64,000 bases of DNA from Microcella alkaliphila (GCF_004216855.1 NZ_SGXT01000017.1:62001-126000), one strand, 5' to 3'. Positions 1 to 9,656 are shown, counted from the stretch's first letter. Made by a program: numbers and translations. Notes: generated by a model not told the origin, from the sequence alone.

Positions 1-122
1 CCGACGAGCACGGTGGCGAGTCCGGGCACGACGCCGCGTTCGGCGAGGGCCGCAACGCGCGAACGCAGCTCGGCCTTGATCGTCGCCGCGGTCGCCGACC
101 CGTCGAGGATCTGCGCCGTCAC
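1..122 (-). CDS. folD: FolD N-terminal fragment (methylenetetrahydrofolate dehydrogenase/cyclohydrolase), cut by window edge
   Basis: The first 40 codons of a gene that runs off the left edge. The reading starts with GTG at 122 and gives [19 protein letters not shown], then ends ...[10 protein letters not shown], the usual N-terminus of the bifunctional FolD enzyme that interconverts 5,10-methylene-THF and 10-formyl-THF. It starts only 2 bp after the glyA stop, so the two genes are almost certainly one transcript. GlyA makes methylene-THF, which is FolD's substrate. Only the N-terminal part can be judged. Confidence 0.85.
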   Translation of the reverse strand, partial: MTAQILDGSATAATIKAELRSRVAALAERGVVPGLATVLV

Positions 123-124
123 GC

Positions 125-1402
125 CTACAGCCCCGGGTAGAGCGGGAACGCGCCGGTCAGCTCGGCCACGCGACCGCGCAGCGCCGCCACGTCGGGGTTC
201 GGCATGAGCGCGTGCGCAATCACGTCGGCCACCTCGGTGAACTCCTCGTCGCCGAAGCCGCGCGTTGCGAGGGCGGGGGTGCCGATGCGCACGCCGCTCG
301 TGACCATCGGCGGTCGCGGGTCGAACGGCACCGAGTTGCGGTTCACCGTGATGCCTACCTCGTGCAGAATGTCTTCCGCCTCCTGGCCGTTCAGCGGCGA
401 GGTGCGCAGGTCGACGAGCGCGAGGTGCACGTCGGTGCCGCCGGTCAAGACGTCGACGCCGGCGGCGCGCGCGTCGTCGGCCGTCAGGCGCTCGGCAAGG
501 ATGCTCGCCCCGCGCAGAGTGCGCTCCTGGCGGTCGCGGAATTCGGGCTCTGCCGCGACCTTGAACGCGGTCGCCTTCGCGGCGATCACGTGCATGAGCG
601 GCCCGCCCTGCTGGCCGGGGAACACGGCCGAGTTGAGCTTCTTGAACAGCGACTCGTCGTTGCTCAAGATGATGCCCGAGCGGGGACCGGCGAGGGTCTT
701 GTGCACGGTCGAGCTGACGACGTGCGCGTGGGGCAGCGGGGAGGGGTGCAGCCCCGCTGCGACAAGCCCGGCGAAGTGCGCCATGTCGACCCAAAGCTTC
801 GCGCCGACCTCGTCGGCGATCGCGCGGAAGGCGGCGAAGTCGAGCTGGCGCGGGTAGGCCGACCAGCCGGCAATGATGACGGCGGGCTTCACCTCGTGGG
901 CCTTCGCCCGCACGGTGTCCATGTCGATGAGCATCGTCTCGGGGTCGACGCCGTACGACGTGGCGTTGTAGACCTTGCCCGAGAAGTTCAGCTTCATGCC
1001 GTGGGTCAGGTGACCGCCATGGGCGAGCTCGAGGCCGAGGATCGTGTCGCCCGGCTGCGCGAGCGCGTGCAGAACGGCCGCGCTGGCCGACGCGCCCGAG
1101 TGAGGCTGCACGTTGGCGTACTCGGCGCCGAAGAGAGCCTTCGCCCGCTCGATGGCGAGGTTCTCGGCGATGTCGACGAACTCGCAGCCGCCGTAGTACC
1201 GCTTACCCGGGTACCCCTCGGCGTACTTGTTGGTCAGCACCGAGCCCTGCGCCTCGAGGATGGCGCGCGAGACGAAGTTCTCGCTCGCGATCATCTCGAG
1301 CGTGTGCCGCTGACGGCTGAGTTCCTGGTCGAGCACCGCCGCGATCTCGGGGTCGACGACGCTCAGCGGCTCGTTGAAGGACGTGGGAAGACGGTCAGAC
1401 AC
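125..1402 (-). CDS. glyA: Serine hydroxymethyltransferase
   Basis: PLP enzyme that converts serine plus THF to glycine plus 5,10-methylene-THF in the cytoplasm. The 425-residue length is normal for the family. The Schiff-base lysine is about K235 in [13 protein letters not shown], and the N-terminal [10 protein letters not shown] and [12 protein letters not shown] motifs are intact. The GTG start at 1402 is preceded by a clear AAAGGAG ribosome site. The upstream leader carries a ZTP riboswitch (1455-1530), so the gene should be induced when ZTP signals a shortage of 10-formyl-THF. It is followed at once by folD. Confidence 0.97.
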   Translation of the reverse strand: MSDRLPTSFNEPLSVVDPEIAAVLDQELSRQRHTLEMIASENFVSRAILEAQGSVLTNKYAEGYPGKRYYGGCEFVDIAENLAIERAKALFGAEYANVQPHSGASASAAVLHALAQPGDTILGLELAHGGHLTHGMKLNFSGKVYNATSYGVDPETMLIDMDTVRAKAHEVKPAVIIAGWSAYPRQLDFAAFRAIADEVGAKLWVDMAHFAGLVAAGLHPSPLPHAHVVSSTVHKTLAGPRSGIILSNDESLFKKLNSAVFPGQQGGPLMHVIAAKATAFKVAAEPEFRDRQERTLRGASILAERLTADDARAAGVDVLTGGTDVHLALVDLRTSPLNGQEAEDILHEVGITVNRNSVPFDPRPPMVTSGVRIGTPALATRGFGDEEFTEVADVIAHALMPNPDVAALRGRVAELTGAFPLYPGL

Positions 1403-1454
1403 GGGGGCTCCTTTTAGGCTCTCGGGTCGCGGCGCACCGCAACCTCACTGTGTG

Positions 1455-1530
1455 CTCGAGGCCCAGGCGTACGGCCCCTCACCGTGTCGGTCGCTCCCTG
1501 ATGGTGACCCATCCAACGCCAGTCGCGACG
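1455..1530 (-). promoter_or_regulatory. ZTP (pfl) riboswitch upstream of glyA-folD
   Basis: Read on the minus strand, the glyA leader contains the two conserved blocks of the ZTP/pfl aptamer. These are GCGACUGGCG at about 1517-1526 and, downstream, a CACC...GGGAGCGACC block followed by GCCGUACGCCUGGGC ending at 1461. Order and spacing fit the pfl motif, which is known to sit upstream of glyA, folD, purH and other one-carbon/purine genes. The aptamer begins just after the MFS gene stop, and about 50 nt separate it from the glyA start. No U-tract terminator is visible, so control of translation is the likelier mechanism. Confidence 0.85.
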
Positions 1531-1538
1531 CCGTTAGT

Positions 1539-2879
1539 CTATCGTCCCGCGCCGTCGCCGGAGGAGTCGCCCTCGCCGCCGTGGCGGTGATGGTCGGGCA
1601 GCGCGATCGACCCGGTGATGAGCGGCACGGTGCCCTCCCCCGCGATCTCGTCGTCGGTGTCGGGCGGGGTCTGCCCGCGCGCCTGCCGGCCGCGCCGTCG
1701 CACGTCGGCGCCGACGAGCAGCAGCAGCCCGGCGCCGATGATGGCCGCCTGCACGAGCGCCAAACCCGGGGTCGGAAGCACTGTGAACAGGGCGCCACCG
1801 ATGGCCGCCCCACCCCCAATGCCGATGTTGAACGCCGTCGTCAGGAGTGCGGCGCCGACGTCGCGCACGCGCGGCGACGCGGCGTGCAGCAGGCGCGTCT
1901 GCAACAGCGCCGGAATACCCCCGAAGGATGCTCCCCACACCACGAGCAGGACGACGACCGCGGCGGGTACCCCGGCCAGCAACCCCAGCATCGTGACGGC
2001 GACGATGACGACCGCGAGCATCCCGTACAGGGCGCCGCGCGGATACCGCGAGCCGAGCATCCCGGCGAGCACGAGGCCGATCGCGCCCGCGCCGCCGTAG
2101 AGGAACAGGAGTCCGCCGACGGCGCCCTCGGCGAAGCCCACCGAGCCGATGAGGTACGGCGCGATGTACGTGTAGAAGACGTTCTGGCCGCCGACGACGA
2201 CGAGCACGAGGAGGCAGATGAACAGCACGCTCGGAAAGGTCGCGTCGCGGCGGGCCGGAACCGCGATTTCGCCGGTCGCCAGGGGCTGCGCGTGATTCAC
2301 CGCGGGCAAGAACTTGACGACGAGCGCGAGCAGCACGATCACGATGCCCGCGATGACGAGAAACGAGGTGCGCCAGCCCACGGCCGTGCCGAGCGCGGTT
2401 CCGGCGGGAACGCCCATGACGAACGCGGCCGTGCCGCCGCCGCTCGTGATCGCGACGGCGCGCGCGATCTGGTGCTTCGGCACGAGGTAGCCGGCGTAGG
2501 CACCCGCGACGGCCCAGAACAGCCCGTGCGCGAGCCCGCCGAGCACGCGTGCCGCGACGAGCAGGCCGTAGCTCGGGGCGAGGGCGGCGGCGACGTTCGC
2601 GACCGCGAAGACGACCAGCACCACGAGAATCAGGTGCTTGCGCTGGAAGCGTCGGGTTGCCGCCGCCATGGGGGCCGTGGCGACGACCACCGTGCCCGCG
2701 AAGATCGTGACGAGCAGGCCCACCTGCGGTTCGGTGACCTCCAGATCGGCGGCGATCTGCGGCAGAAGCCCCGTCGGCAGGAACTCGCTCGTCACCATCA
2801 CGAAGATGGCGGCGGCGAGCGTGAACAGGCCGACCCAGGGGAAGGGGCGGGTCGCGGCGTCGGAGGAAGACGTGGTCAT
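1539..2879 (-). CDS. MFS transporter (DHA1-type, arabinose-efflux-like)
   Basis: 446-residue integral membrane protein with about 12 hydrophobic segments. It has the MFS N-terminal pattern (FTLAAAIFVMVTSEFLPTGL) and the ATTRRFQRK-type loop 2-3 signature, and resembles AraJ/YdhP-like drug or sugar efflux permeases. Substrate is unknown. The ATG at 2879 is chosen; an overlapping longer frame on the same strand is arginine-rich and not protein-like. The C-terminal 40 residues are hydrophilic. It is divergent from purU and ends just before the glyA riboswitch. Confidence 0.85.
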   Translation of the reverse strand: MTTSSSDAATRPFPWVGLFTLAAAIFVMVTSEFLPTGLLPQIAADLEVTEPQVGLLVTIFAGTVVVATAPMAAATRRFQRKHLILVVLVVFAVANVAAALAPSYGLLVAARVLGGLAHGLFWAVAGAYAGYLVPKHQIARAVAITSGGGTAAFVMGVPAGTALGTAVGWRTSFLVIAGIVIVLLALVVKFLPAVNHAQPLATGEIAVPARRDATFPSVLFICLLVLVVVGGQNVFYTYIAPYLIGSVGFAEGAVGGLLFLYGGAGAIGLVLAGMLGSRYPRGALYGMLAVVIVAVTMLGLLAGVPAAVVVLLVVWGASFGGIPALLQTRLLHAASPRVRDVGAALLTTAFNIGIGGGAAIGGALFTVLPTPGLALVQAAIIGAGLLLLVGADVRRRGRQARGQTPPDTDDEIAGEGTVPLITGSIALPDHHRHGGEGDSSGDGAGR

Positions 2880-2987
2880 GGGCGAGAGGAGCTTTCGCGG
2901 TCGGCACGAGCGGAGCCGACGGACCGGGGCGCGACAAGACGTCGGGCCGACACCACCCTAACGCCCGCGCAAACTAGGCTGAAGCTC

Positions 2988-3845
2988 GTGAGCGACCCCC
3001 TCAACCACTGGATCGTGACCCTCGTCTGCCCCGACATGCCCGGCATCGTGCACGCCGTCACCGGAGCCATCGTCGAGGCCGAGGGCAACATCACCGAGCT
3101 GCAGCAGTTCTCGGGCCTCGAGACCGGCAACTTCTTCCTGCGCCTCCAGACCGAGACGCCCGCCGACCATGACCGACTGCACCACGCCCTTGCCCCCGTC
3201 ATCGAGCGGTACGGCATGGACTGCCGCATCGACCGCGTCGGTCGCCCCCTGCGCACCCTCGTGCTGGTGTCGAAGGCCGCCCACTGCCTCAACGACCTCT
3301 TGTTCCGGCAGCGCAGCGGACAGCTGCCGGTCGAGATTCCCCTCGTGCTCGGCAACCACCCCGACCTCGGCGAACTCGCGTCGTTCTACGGCGTGCCGTT
3401 CGAAGCGCGCCCCGTCACGAACGGTGACGAGAAGGCGGCGATGGAGGCGCGCATCCTGGAAGCGGTCGATGAGCACGACATCGAGCTCGTCGTGCTCGCC
3501 CGCTACATGCAGATTCTCTCGCCCGAATTGTGCGAGCGGCTCGCGGGCAAGGCCATCAACATTCACCACTCGTTCCTGCCCGGTTTCAAGGGCGCGAACC
3601 CCTACCGCCAAGCGCACCAGCGCGGGGTGAAGTTGATCGGCGCGACCGCGCACTTCGTCACGAGCGACCTCGACGAGGGCCCGATCATCGAGCAGAACGT
3701 CGTGCGGGTCGACCACACGCGGTCGGTCGCCGAACTCGTCGCTATCGGTCAGGACGAAGAGAGCCGCACCCTCAGCCAGGCGGTGCGCTGGTTCGCCGAA
3801 GACCGCGTGTTGCTCGACGGACAGCGCACGATCGTCTTCCAATAG
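2988..3845 (+). CDS. purU: Formyltetrahydrofolate deformylase
   Basis: Hydrolyses 10-formyl-THF to formate and THF, balancing the one-carbon pool that glyA and folD feed. 285 residues. An N-terminal ACT domain (about residues 8-80, CPDMPGIVHAVTGAIVEAEG) is followed by a formyltransferase-fold catalytic domain with INIHHSFLPGFKGANPY and GATAHFVTSDLDEGPIIEQ. The GTG start at 2988 gives MSDPLNHW. The much longer open frame upstream is an antisense shadow of the MFS gene. A TAGGCT box 6 bp before the GTG suggests a leaderless transcript. Confidence 0.95.
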   Translation: MSDPLNHWIVTLVCPDMPGIVHAVTGAIVEAEGNITELQQFSGLETGNFFLRLQTETPADHDRLHHALAPVIERYGMDCRIDRVGRPLRTLVLVSKAAHCLNDLLFRQRSGQLPVEIPLVLGNHPDLGELASFYGVPFEARPVTNGDEKAAMEARILEAVDEHDIELVVLARYMQILSPELCERLAGKAINIHHSFLPGFKGANPYRQAHQRGVKLIGATAHFVTSDLDEGPIIEQNVVRVDHTRSVAELVAIGQDEESRTLSQAVRWFAEDRVLLDGQRTIVFQ

Positions 3846-3897
3846 TTCTGGGCAACCTCGCGCGGCAGCGCCGCCGCACCCACCCGAAGGGCACGCG

Positions 3898-5049
3898 ATG
3901 ACCACGACCCTCATCACCGACGTCGACCTCCTGGATGCTCGTGGCCGGCGCCCCGACTCATGGATCCTTCTCGACGGCGACCGCATCGCGGCCGTCGGCG
4001 AGGCGGGCGTCGCCGTACCCGCCGCCGACACCGTGCACGCCCTCGCCGGGCACACGCTCACGCCCGGCTTCATCGACCTGCACGGTCACGGCGGCGGGGG
4101 TGCCGCCTACGACAACGGCGAGGACGAGATTCGCGCAGCCCTCGCCGTGCACCGCGCGCACGGCACGACCCGCTCGGTCATCTCGCTCGTCGCGAACCCG
4201 CTTGAGCAGATCGAAGAGTCGCTGCGTCTCGTGGCCCGGCTCGCTGCGGAGGACCCCACGATTGTCGGTAGCCACCTGGAGGGCCCGTTTCTCGCGATCG
4301 GCCGACGCGGCGCGCACGCGCCGGAATACCTGTCGGAGCCCGACCCCGTCGTGATCGCGCGATTGCTGGATGCGGGCGGGTCGAGCATCCGCCAGGTGAC
4401 CATCGCGCCCGAGCTGCCGGGCGCGATCGCCGCCGTTCGCCAGTTCGTCGCGGCGGGCATCGTGGTCGCCGTCGGGCACACGGAGGCCGACGAGAAGCTC
4501 ACCCGTGAAGCGTTCGACGCCGGCGCGACGCTCGTGACGCACATCTTCAACGCGATGCCGGGCATCCACCACCGCGACCCGGGGCCCATCGTCGCCGGGT
4601 TCGACGACGACCGGGTCACCCTCGAACTGGTGCTCGACGGCGTGCACGTGCACCCGTCGGTGGCGCAGATGACGTTTCGCGCGGCTCCGCACCGGGTCGC
4701 GCTCGTCACCGACGCGATGGCCGCAGCCGGCGGCGACGACGGCTACTACCGGCTCGGCTCGCTCAACGTGACCGTGCAGAACGGGGTGGCGATGCTCAAC
4801 GGCACCCAGACGATCGCGGGGTCGACCCTCACCCAAGACTCGGCGCTCAAGTGCGCGGTCACGACCGCGGGCGTCGACGAGGCGCGCGCCGTCGAAGCGC
4901 TCACCCTCACCCCCGCCTGCGTGCTCGGCCGCGACGACGAGTGGGGCCTGCTCGAGCCCGGCTACGCGGCCGACGTCGTGGCGCTCGACGCCGAGTGGAA
5001 CGTCGAACGAGTGTGGGCGGCAGGCAGTGTGGTCGGAGACGACGCATGA
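3898..5049 (+). CDS. nagA: N-acetylglucosamine-6-phosphate deacetylase
   Basis: Amidohydrolase that removes acetate from GlcNAc-6-P in amino-sugar catabolism and cell-wall recycling. 383 residues, family length. Metal and catalytic motifs visible in order: FIDLHGHGG, HLEGPFL, VGHTEA, THIFNAMPG, DGVHVHP, LVTDAMAAAGG (catalytic Asp) and IAGSTLT. ATG start 53 bp after purU. No nagB or PTS gene is adjacent. Its stop overlaps the first ATG of the broken DUF1349 gene. Confidence 0.95.
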   Translation: MTTTLITDVDLLDARGRRPDSWILLDGDRIAAVGEAGVAVPAADTVHALAGHTLTPGFIDLHGHGGGGAAYDNGEDEIRAALAVHRAHGTTRSVISLVANPLEQIEESLRLVARLAAEDPTIVGSHLEGPFLAIGRRGAHAPEYLSEPDPVVIARLLDAGGSSIRQVTIAPELPGAIAAVRQFVAAGIVVAVGHTEADEKLTREAFDAGATLVTHIFNAMPGIHHRDPGPIVAGFDDDRVTLELVLDGVHVHPSVAQMTFRAAPHRVALVTDAMAAAGGDDGYYRLGSLNVTVQNGVAMLNGTQTIAGSTLTQDSALKCAVTTAGVDEARAVEALTLTPACVLGRDDEWGLLEPGYAADVVALDAEWNVERVWAAGSVVGDDA

Positions 5050-5392
5050 GCGCGGGTGGCGAGCGCCGGCTCGCGTTCGACGACCCCGCCGCAACATGGA
5101 CCCGCACCCCGGTTGAGGTTTCTCATCACGACAACCGCATGACGGTCGAGGCGGCCGATGGGAGGACGCGATGAACGAGATCGTCCGCATCCGTGCATCC
5201 CGGTTCGCCGATGCCATCGTCGTTCGGGCACGTCTCGACAGCGACACCGACTGGCGGCTCGTGCGGATGGCACGATTCCCGCACGCCGACGCCCGTATCG
5301 GCCCGATGGCCTGCGCCCCGTCGCGGCCAGGATTGCGTGCCACGTTCACCGACTGGCGCGTGACAGCGCCCGACGCAGCCCTGCACGACTGA
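5046..5392 (+). pseudogene. Internally deleted DUF1349-family gene
   Basis: Two short frames overlap here. 5046-5174 (42 codons) reads like the N-terminus of DUF1349 proteins (DPAATWTRTPVEV...RMTVEAADG). 5171-5392 (73 codons) reads like their C-terminus (DWRLVRMARFPHADARIG, then GPMACAPSRPGLRATF). DUF1349 proteins are about 190-200 residues, so roughly 80 central residues are missing and the frame changes at the junction near 5160-5175. A single intact protein cannot be made. The ATGA overlaps look like translational coupling but are probably fortuitous. Alternative: a functional short C-terminal protein. Confidence 0.7.
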
Positions 5393-5469
5393 GCGTCTCG
5401 CCCCCGAAGTGGGGGACATCCGCGACCGCGTCTGTGTCGAACGCCTTTCGAGAGAAAGGACGCGCGCGC

Positions 5470-5940
5470 ATGCTCGCACCCCGCACGACCCAACGCCGTG
5501 CGCGCACGGCCGCCATCGTCGGAGCGCTCGGCACCGCCGCGACCATGACGGGATGCGCGCCGCTCGATGCGCTGATCGGCGGGCCCAGCGTCGAACGACT
5601 CGACGGGGCCACCGCGGTCGACCCGGCTGCCGAACCGGCGAGCTATGCCGCCGGCTTGTATGCGGGAAACGGCACCTACACCTCGCCCAACGGTCGCGAG
5701 AACATCGTGGTCTTCGTGACGCTCGCCGACGGGGGCGTCGTCACCGACGTCTCGGTCACTCCAGGGGCCAATAATCCCACCGTCGCGTTCTACCAGGGGG
5801 AGTTCGCCGAGGGCATCGCGGCCGAGGTCATTGGTCGGCACCTCGACGAGCTGGACGTGACGCGGGTCGCCGGCTCGTCACTCACGAGCGGCGGCTTCCG
5901 GGAGGCACTCGAGCAGATTCGCTCGGACGCGCGCCCATAA
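5470..5940 (+). CDS. FMN-binding domain lipoprotein (paralogue 1)
   Basis: 156-residue exported protein. The ATG at 5470 follows an AGAAAGGA ribosome site. A hydrophobic segment leads to a lipobox-like MTGC, then a short linker and an FMN-binding domain of the RnfG/NqrC type (about residues 60-156). Near the C-terminus VAGSSLTSGGF aligns with the SGATLTSNG motif whose Ser/Thr carries covalent FMN, placed there by ApbE. It closely resembles the lipoprotein at 9657. Expected on the outer face of the membrane as a one-electron carrier. It converges with the subtilase gene and ends at a strong hairpin. Confidence 0.85.
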   Translation: MLAPRTTQRRARTAAIVGALGTAATMTGCAPLDALIGGPSVERLDGATAVDPAAEPASYAAGLYAGNGTYTSPNGRENIVVFVTLADGGVVTDVSVTPGANNPTVAFYQGEFAEGIAAEVIGRHLDELDVTRVAGSSLTSGGFREALEQIRSDARP

Positions 5941-5945
5941 AGACA

Positions 5946-5980
5946 GCTGTGGCCGGGGACCCGAATACCCCGGCCACAGC
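5946..5980. terminator. Bidirectional terminator hairpin
   Basis: A perfect 13-bp stem (GCTGTGGCCGGGG with its complement, 5946-5958 and 5968-5980) around a 9-nt loop lies between the convergent FMN lipoprotein and subtilase genes. No U-tract, as is common in high-GC actinobacteria. Confidence 0.8.
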
Positions 5981-6007
5981 GCCTCACGCCCCGTCGGGGC
6001 GGTGTGC

Positions 6008-9000
6008 CTAGATCACCTCATCGGCGCCTTTGGGCTTCTTCGGGCCGGGCGGCTTCTTCGGCCCACCCTTCTGCTTCGGCTCAACGACGACGCCGTCGCT
6101 CGTCTGCGACACCGACTCTCCGGCCGCATCGGTCGCCGTCACGACGACGGTGAGCGTGCGCCCGACGTCGGGCTTCTTGAGCTTCAGTTCCGGACGGGTG
6201 CCGGGCTTGCCCGGCACGGGCTTGCCATCTCGCAGCCACTGGTAGGTGAAGGTCAACTTCTCGCCCTCCCACTCGCCCGTGGTGGCGCTGACCGTCTGCC
6301 CTTCGACCGCCGTGCCCTCGATGACCGGCGGCGCGACGGCGACCGGACCAGTCACCGGAGCCTTTCCCGTGGCGACCGTGAGGATCGTCGACGCGCCCGT
6401 GTCGCCGTACTCGATGATGCCGAGGTACGAAGCCTCGGGCTCGAGACCGCTCCAGGAGGCCTGGAACGTCGTCTCGACGCCCTGCTCGCCCGCAAGGACC
6501 GCCGGGTCGAGCACGAGGTCGCTGCCGCCTGACGTGACCGAGGTGACCGTCAGGTTCCACGAGGCGACGCTCGGCGCAAACCAGACGTCAGCGTAGATCA
6601 GGTAGGTGCCCGGAACCGGGTCCACGAGATCGATGCGCTCGCTGGCTGTGGCCGTCGCCGAGATCCAGCCCGCGACGGGCGTGCCCGCAGCGTTCAGTCG
6701 GTACACGATGAGGTCGAGGTCCGACTCCGGGTCAAGCGCCTCGAGGTCGAAGCGCGTGAACTGTGAGCCCTCCGGCACGGTCACCGTGTAGGCCTCGAAG
6801 TCACCGGTGGCACCCGAACCCGAATTCGCCGACTCGGGGTCGGCCGGGTCGGCGAGCCGCTCGCCAAGCGAGAGACCGGTCGACGCGAGCGCGATGTCGC
6901 CCGTGCCGCCCGGTGTGACCGCGATCTCAACCGAGCCGTCAACACCTTCGCCCTCGGCGTTCGCCGGGGCGATGATCGTCACCGGCTGCACCGCGATCGG
7001 CGAACGAACCGTGGTGTCGCCCGACGTCCACGTCAGCGACCCCGTCGCGTACGTGTCGAGCGTCGCCGTGGTGCGCGTGAAGGTCACCTCGAAGGTTGCC
7101 ATCTCGCCGGCCGCGCCGAAGCTCAGCGTCGAGGGCGACACCTGCACGTCGATCCCCGCAAGGCCCTGAATCGACGACGTGAACTCCCCCGCCTGCGTCG
7201 ACGTGACCGTGCGCGTGACCGTCTTTGATCCCGTCACGGCACCCGCCGCGATCGACGCGAGGTTCAGGTTGCTCGCCGCGATGGGCTCGACCCCGATGTC
7301 GTAGCCGATGCCCTGAATGTACGCGTCCCAGTCAGCCGGACCGTTCAGGTACAGCAGGCCCGGCTCGAAGAACCGGGTGGGGTCGGCGTGACCCGCGCCC
7401 TGAATGAAGGGGTTCGTCACCGCGCTGCCGTCGGCGGCGCGCGTGTCGTAGGCGGTGGTCATGATTGCCGATTTGACCTCCGACGGCGACGCCGTCGGAC
7501 GCTCACCGAGGTACAGCAGGGCCAGGCCCGCGATGTGCGGAGCCGACATTGACGTGCCGCTCAGGAAGCCGTACGTGGGCGTCTCGCCCTCACGGTTCGA
7601 GGTGGCGGCAAGAAGCCCCACACCCGGGGCCGAGATGTCTGGCTTCAGAATGTCGCTGCCGTCCGCGAGCACCGGGCCGCGCGACGAGAAGCCGGCGACC
7701 TGAGGTACCGGGGTGACGACATCGGTCGAGTTGCCGGCCGCGAAGCTGACCGTCGCCCCGTCAGTTGCCGCGTACGCGCGCACCGCGTCGCGATACTGCG
7801 CATCGAGGTGGATGGTGGGTACGGAGTGCGCATCGGCGTCGACCGATCCCGGGGCCACGTTCACGTGCAGCATGCCGGCTCCGCCAACGCGCTGCACCTC
7901 AGCCGACTTCGCGACTCGGTCGTACACGCCGCGGTCGCAGACCACGATCATGTCGGCCTCGACAAGTTCGGGGTCGAGCGAGCCCGGGGCACACAGAGCG
8001 ATGTCCTCCGCACTGGCCGCTGAGGTGTCACCCAACTCGGTCGAGAGCACGAGCGGGCCCTCGAGCGGCTCGGCACCCTCCGACATGTCGACCGTGATCG
8101 ACGCGCCAGCGAAAGCCTCGCCATTGCCGAGAGTCGCCGTCGCCTCGTACGAGGGGATCGTGCTCGCGGCGACGGTCGTGATCCACGGAGCAGCGTTACC
8201 GAGCGTCGAGAATCCCGGACCGGAGTTGCCTGCCGATGCCGACACGAAGACGCCGGCGACGGCCGCACCGTAGAAGGCCTGGTCGATGACTGTCACCGTG
8301 CTCGTCGCGGCACCGCCGCCGATCGAATAGTTGATGACGTCGACACCATCGGCGACCGCGGTGTCGATACCCGCGAGCAGGTCGCTGGTCGCGCATCCAT
8401 CATCGGTGTTCGTGGTGGGGTCGGGTCCGTTCCAGCAGACCTTGTACGACGCGATTTTCGCCGCGGGTGCAACGCCCGAGATCGGCCCGAAGTCGATGCT
8501 GGCAACGTCGGCGTCGACGCGGTGGTTGCCCGCCGCGGTACCCGCGGTGTGCGAGCCGTGGCCGTCGCCGTCACGGGGCGAGAGGAACTCGCCCGGCCCG
8601 GTGTTCTCGTCACCGATGCGGTTCTCACCGAAGCCGTTCACGAAGTAACGGGCACCGATGATCTTCGTGGAGCAATCGTCGACCGTGAACTGCACGCCGG
8701 TCTCGCAGACACCGCTGAACACGCCACCATCAGACTTCTCGAACACGACGCGGTCGCCGTCGCGGTACGGCGCGTTGCCCGGCGTCGTTCCGAGCGGCTC
8801 GCCCGCGAACGACGGATGCTCGGGGGCGATTCCCGTATCGAGCACACCGATCACGACGCCCTCGCCAGCGCTCTCGGCGCCGCCGATCGCCTCCCAGACA
8901 CCGCCGGGGCCGTCCAAGCCGAGGAACTCGGTGCCCGTCTCAGCCTGAATCTGCTGCAACTCGTCCGGGATCAGGGCGACGACGTCGCGGCTGGCGGCGA

Positions 9001-9436
9001 GTTCCGCTGCCTGCTCAACACTGAGCTCGGCCGCGAAACCGTTCACGGTCACGGTGTACGACTCGTCGACGCTCGCGCCCACCTCGGCTGCCACGGCGTT
9101 CTGCCGCTCCCGGAGGTATTCGCGGTAGTCGGCGACCGGCGAGCGCCGAACGTCGAGACGCTCGTTACCGCGCGGGGCCGTGCGTGCGAGTCCGGACACG
9201 CCGCCTTCGTATGTCGCTGCCGCCTCGTCGGCGAGAACAACGATGTAGCGGCCCGGCTCGAAGGTGATGGGCGACTGGACGATGGCGGGCTTTGCGGTCG
9301 GCGCGGTCGGCGTGACGGCGCCGGCGGTGACCGGCCCGGCGATCGCACCGGTGATGACGAGCGCCGCGCCGGCCACGCCGGCGAACACAGATCGAATGAG
9401 GGGTGGTGCCGCGGCGCGGCGTGAGCGTTGATTCAC
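6008..9436 (-). CDS. Secreted S8 (subtilisin-type) serine protease with PA and Ig-like domains
   Basis: 1142 residues. A signal peptide (about 1-42) is followed by an inhibitor-I9-like propeptide (about 60-160). In the catalytic domain the triad is visible as D200 (GVLDTGIAPEHP), H293 (DGHGSHTAGT) and S629 (LSGTSMSAPHIAG), with oxyanion N404 (SAGNSGPG). A PA-type insertion occupies about 435-575, as in plant cucumisin-like subtilases. The C-terminal half has beta-sandwich segments, including a pre-peptidase-C-like stretch and an Ig-like domain near 1030-1110 (FTYQWLRDGKPV). It ends in a Pro/Lys-rich tail without a sorting signal. GTG start at 9436. Probably an extracellular nutritional protease. 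Confidence 0.93.
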   Translation of the reverse strand: MNQRSRRAAAPPLIRSVFAGVAGAALVITGAIAGPVTAGAVTPTAPTAKPAIVQSPITFEPGRYIVVLADEAAATYEGGVSGLARTAPRGNERLDVRRSPVADYREYLRERQNAVAAEVGASVDESYTVTVNGFAAELSVEQAAELAASRDVVALIPDELQQIQAETGTEFLGLDGPGGVWEAIGGAESAGEGVVIGVLDTGIAPEHPSFAGEPLGTTPGNAPYRDGDRVVFEKSDGGVFSGVCETGVQFTVDDCSTKIIGARYFVNGFGENRIGDENTGPGEFLSPRDGDGHGSHTAGTAAGNHRVDADVASIDFGPISGVAPAAKIASYKVCWNGPDPTTNTDDGCATSDLLAGIDTAVADGVDVINYSIGGGAATSTVTVIDQAFYGAAVAGVFVSASAGNSGPGFSTLGNAAPWITTVAASTIPSYEATATLGNGEAFAGASITVDMSEGAEPLEGPLVLSTELGDTSAASAEDIALCAPGSLDPELVEADMIVVCDRGVYDRVAKSAEVQRVGGAGMLHVNVAPGSVDADAHSVPTIHLDAQYRDAVRAYAATDGATVSFAAGNSTDVVTPVPQVAGFSSRGPVLADGSDILKPDISAPGVGLLAATSNREGETPTYGFLSGTSMSAPHIAGLALLYLGERPTASPSEVKSAIMTTAYDTRAADGSAVTNPFIQGAGHADPTRFFEPGLLYLNGPADWDAYIQGIGYDIGVEPIAASNLNLASIAAGAVTGSKTVTRTVTSTQAGEFTSSIQGLAGIDVQVSPSTLSFGAAGEMATFEVTFTRTTATLDTYATGSLTWTSGDTTVRSPIAVQPVTIIAPANAEGEGVDGSVEIAVTPGGTGDIALASTGLSLGERLADPADPESANSGSGATGDFEAYTVTVPEGSQFTRFDLEALDPESDLDLIVYRLNAAGTPVAGWISATATASERIDLVDPVPGTYLIYADVWFAPSVASWNLTVTSVTSGGSDLVLDPAVLAGEQGVETTFQASWSGLEPEASYLGIIEYGDTGASTILTVATGKAPVTGPVAVAPPVIEGTAVEGQTVSATTGEWEGEKLTFTYQWLRDGKPVPGKPGTRPELKLKKPDVGRTLTVVVTATDAAGESVSQTSDGVVVEPKQKGGPKKPPGPKKPKGADEVI

Positions 9437-9656
9437 GAGCGGGGGTGGCCCTTCTGATGCGTGGGGCCGCCGCTGTTCGACTCCCCCGGTTGGATGACCC
9501 TAGGCACCCCGAACAGGGGTAGACCGGAATTTCTACACAGGCACTGCACAGGTGTGAAAAGCAATCCCCGACGGACACCACAGCGAATCCCCATCGAGGT
9601 CAGTGATGCTGGAAGCCCGCCGACCGCCGCCTGTACGCCGAGACCCCGGAGCGCCG

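Noticed and set aside
212-1417. 401-codon open frame on + strand over glyA
   Set aside because: Antisense shadow typical of high-GC DNA; Arg/Val/Gly-rich, no family resemblance, while glyA is complete on the other strand. The same applies to the long + frames over guaA, purH, dhaM, pcrA and guaB, and to the long - frames over nagA, livG and purU.
1374-2987. Long in-frame extension upstream of purU
   Set aside because: It runs antisense through the MFS gene and the riboswitch region and is low-complexity; the family N-terminus begins at 2988.
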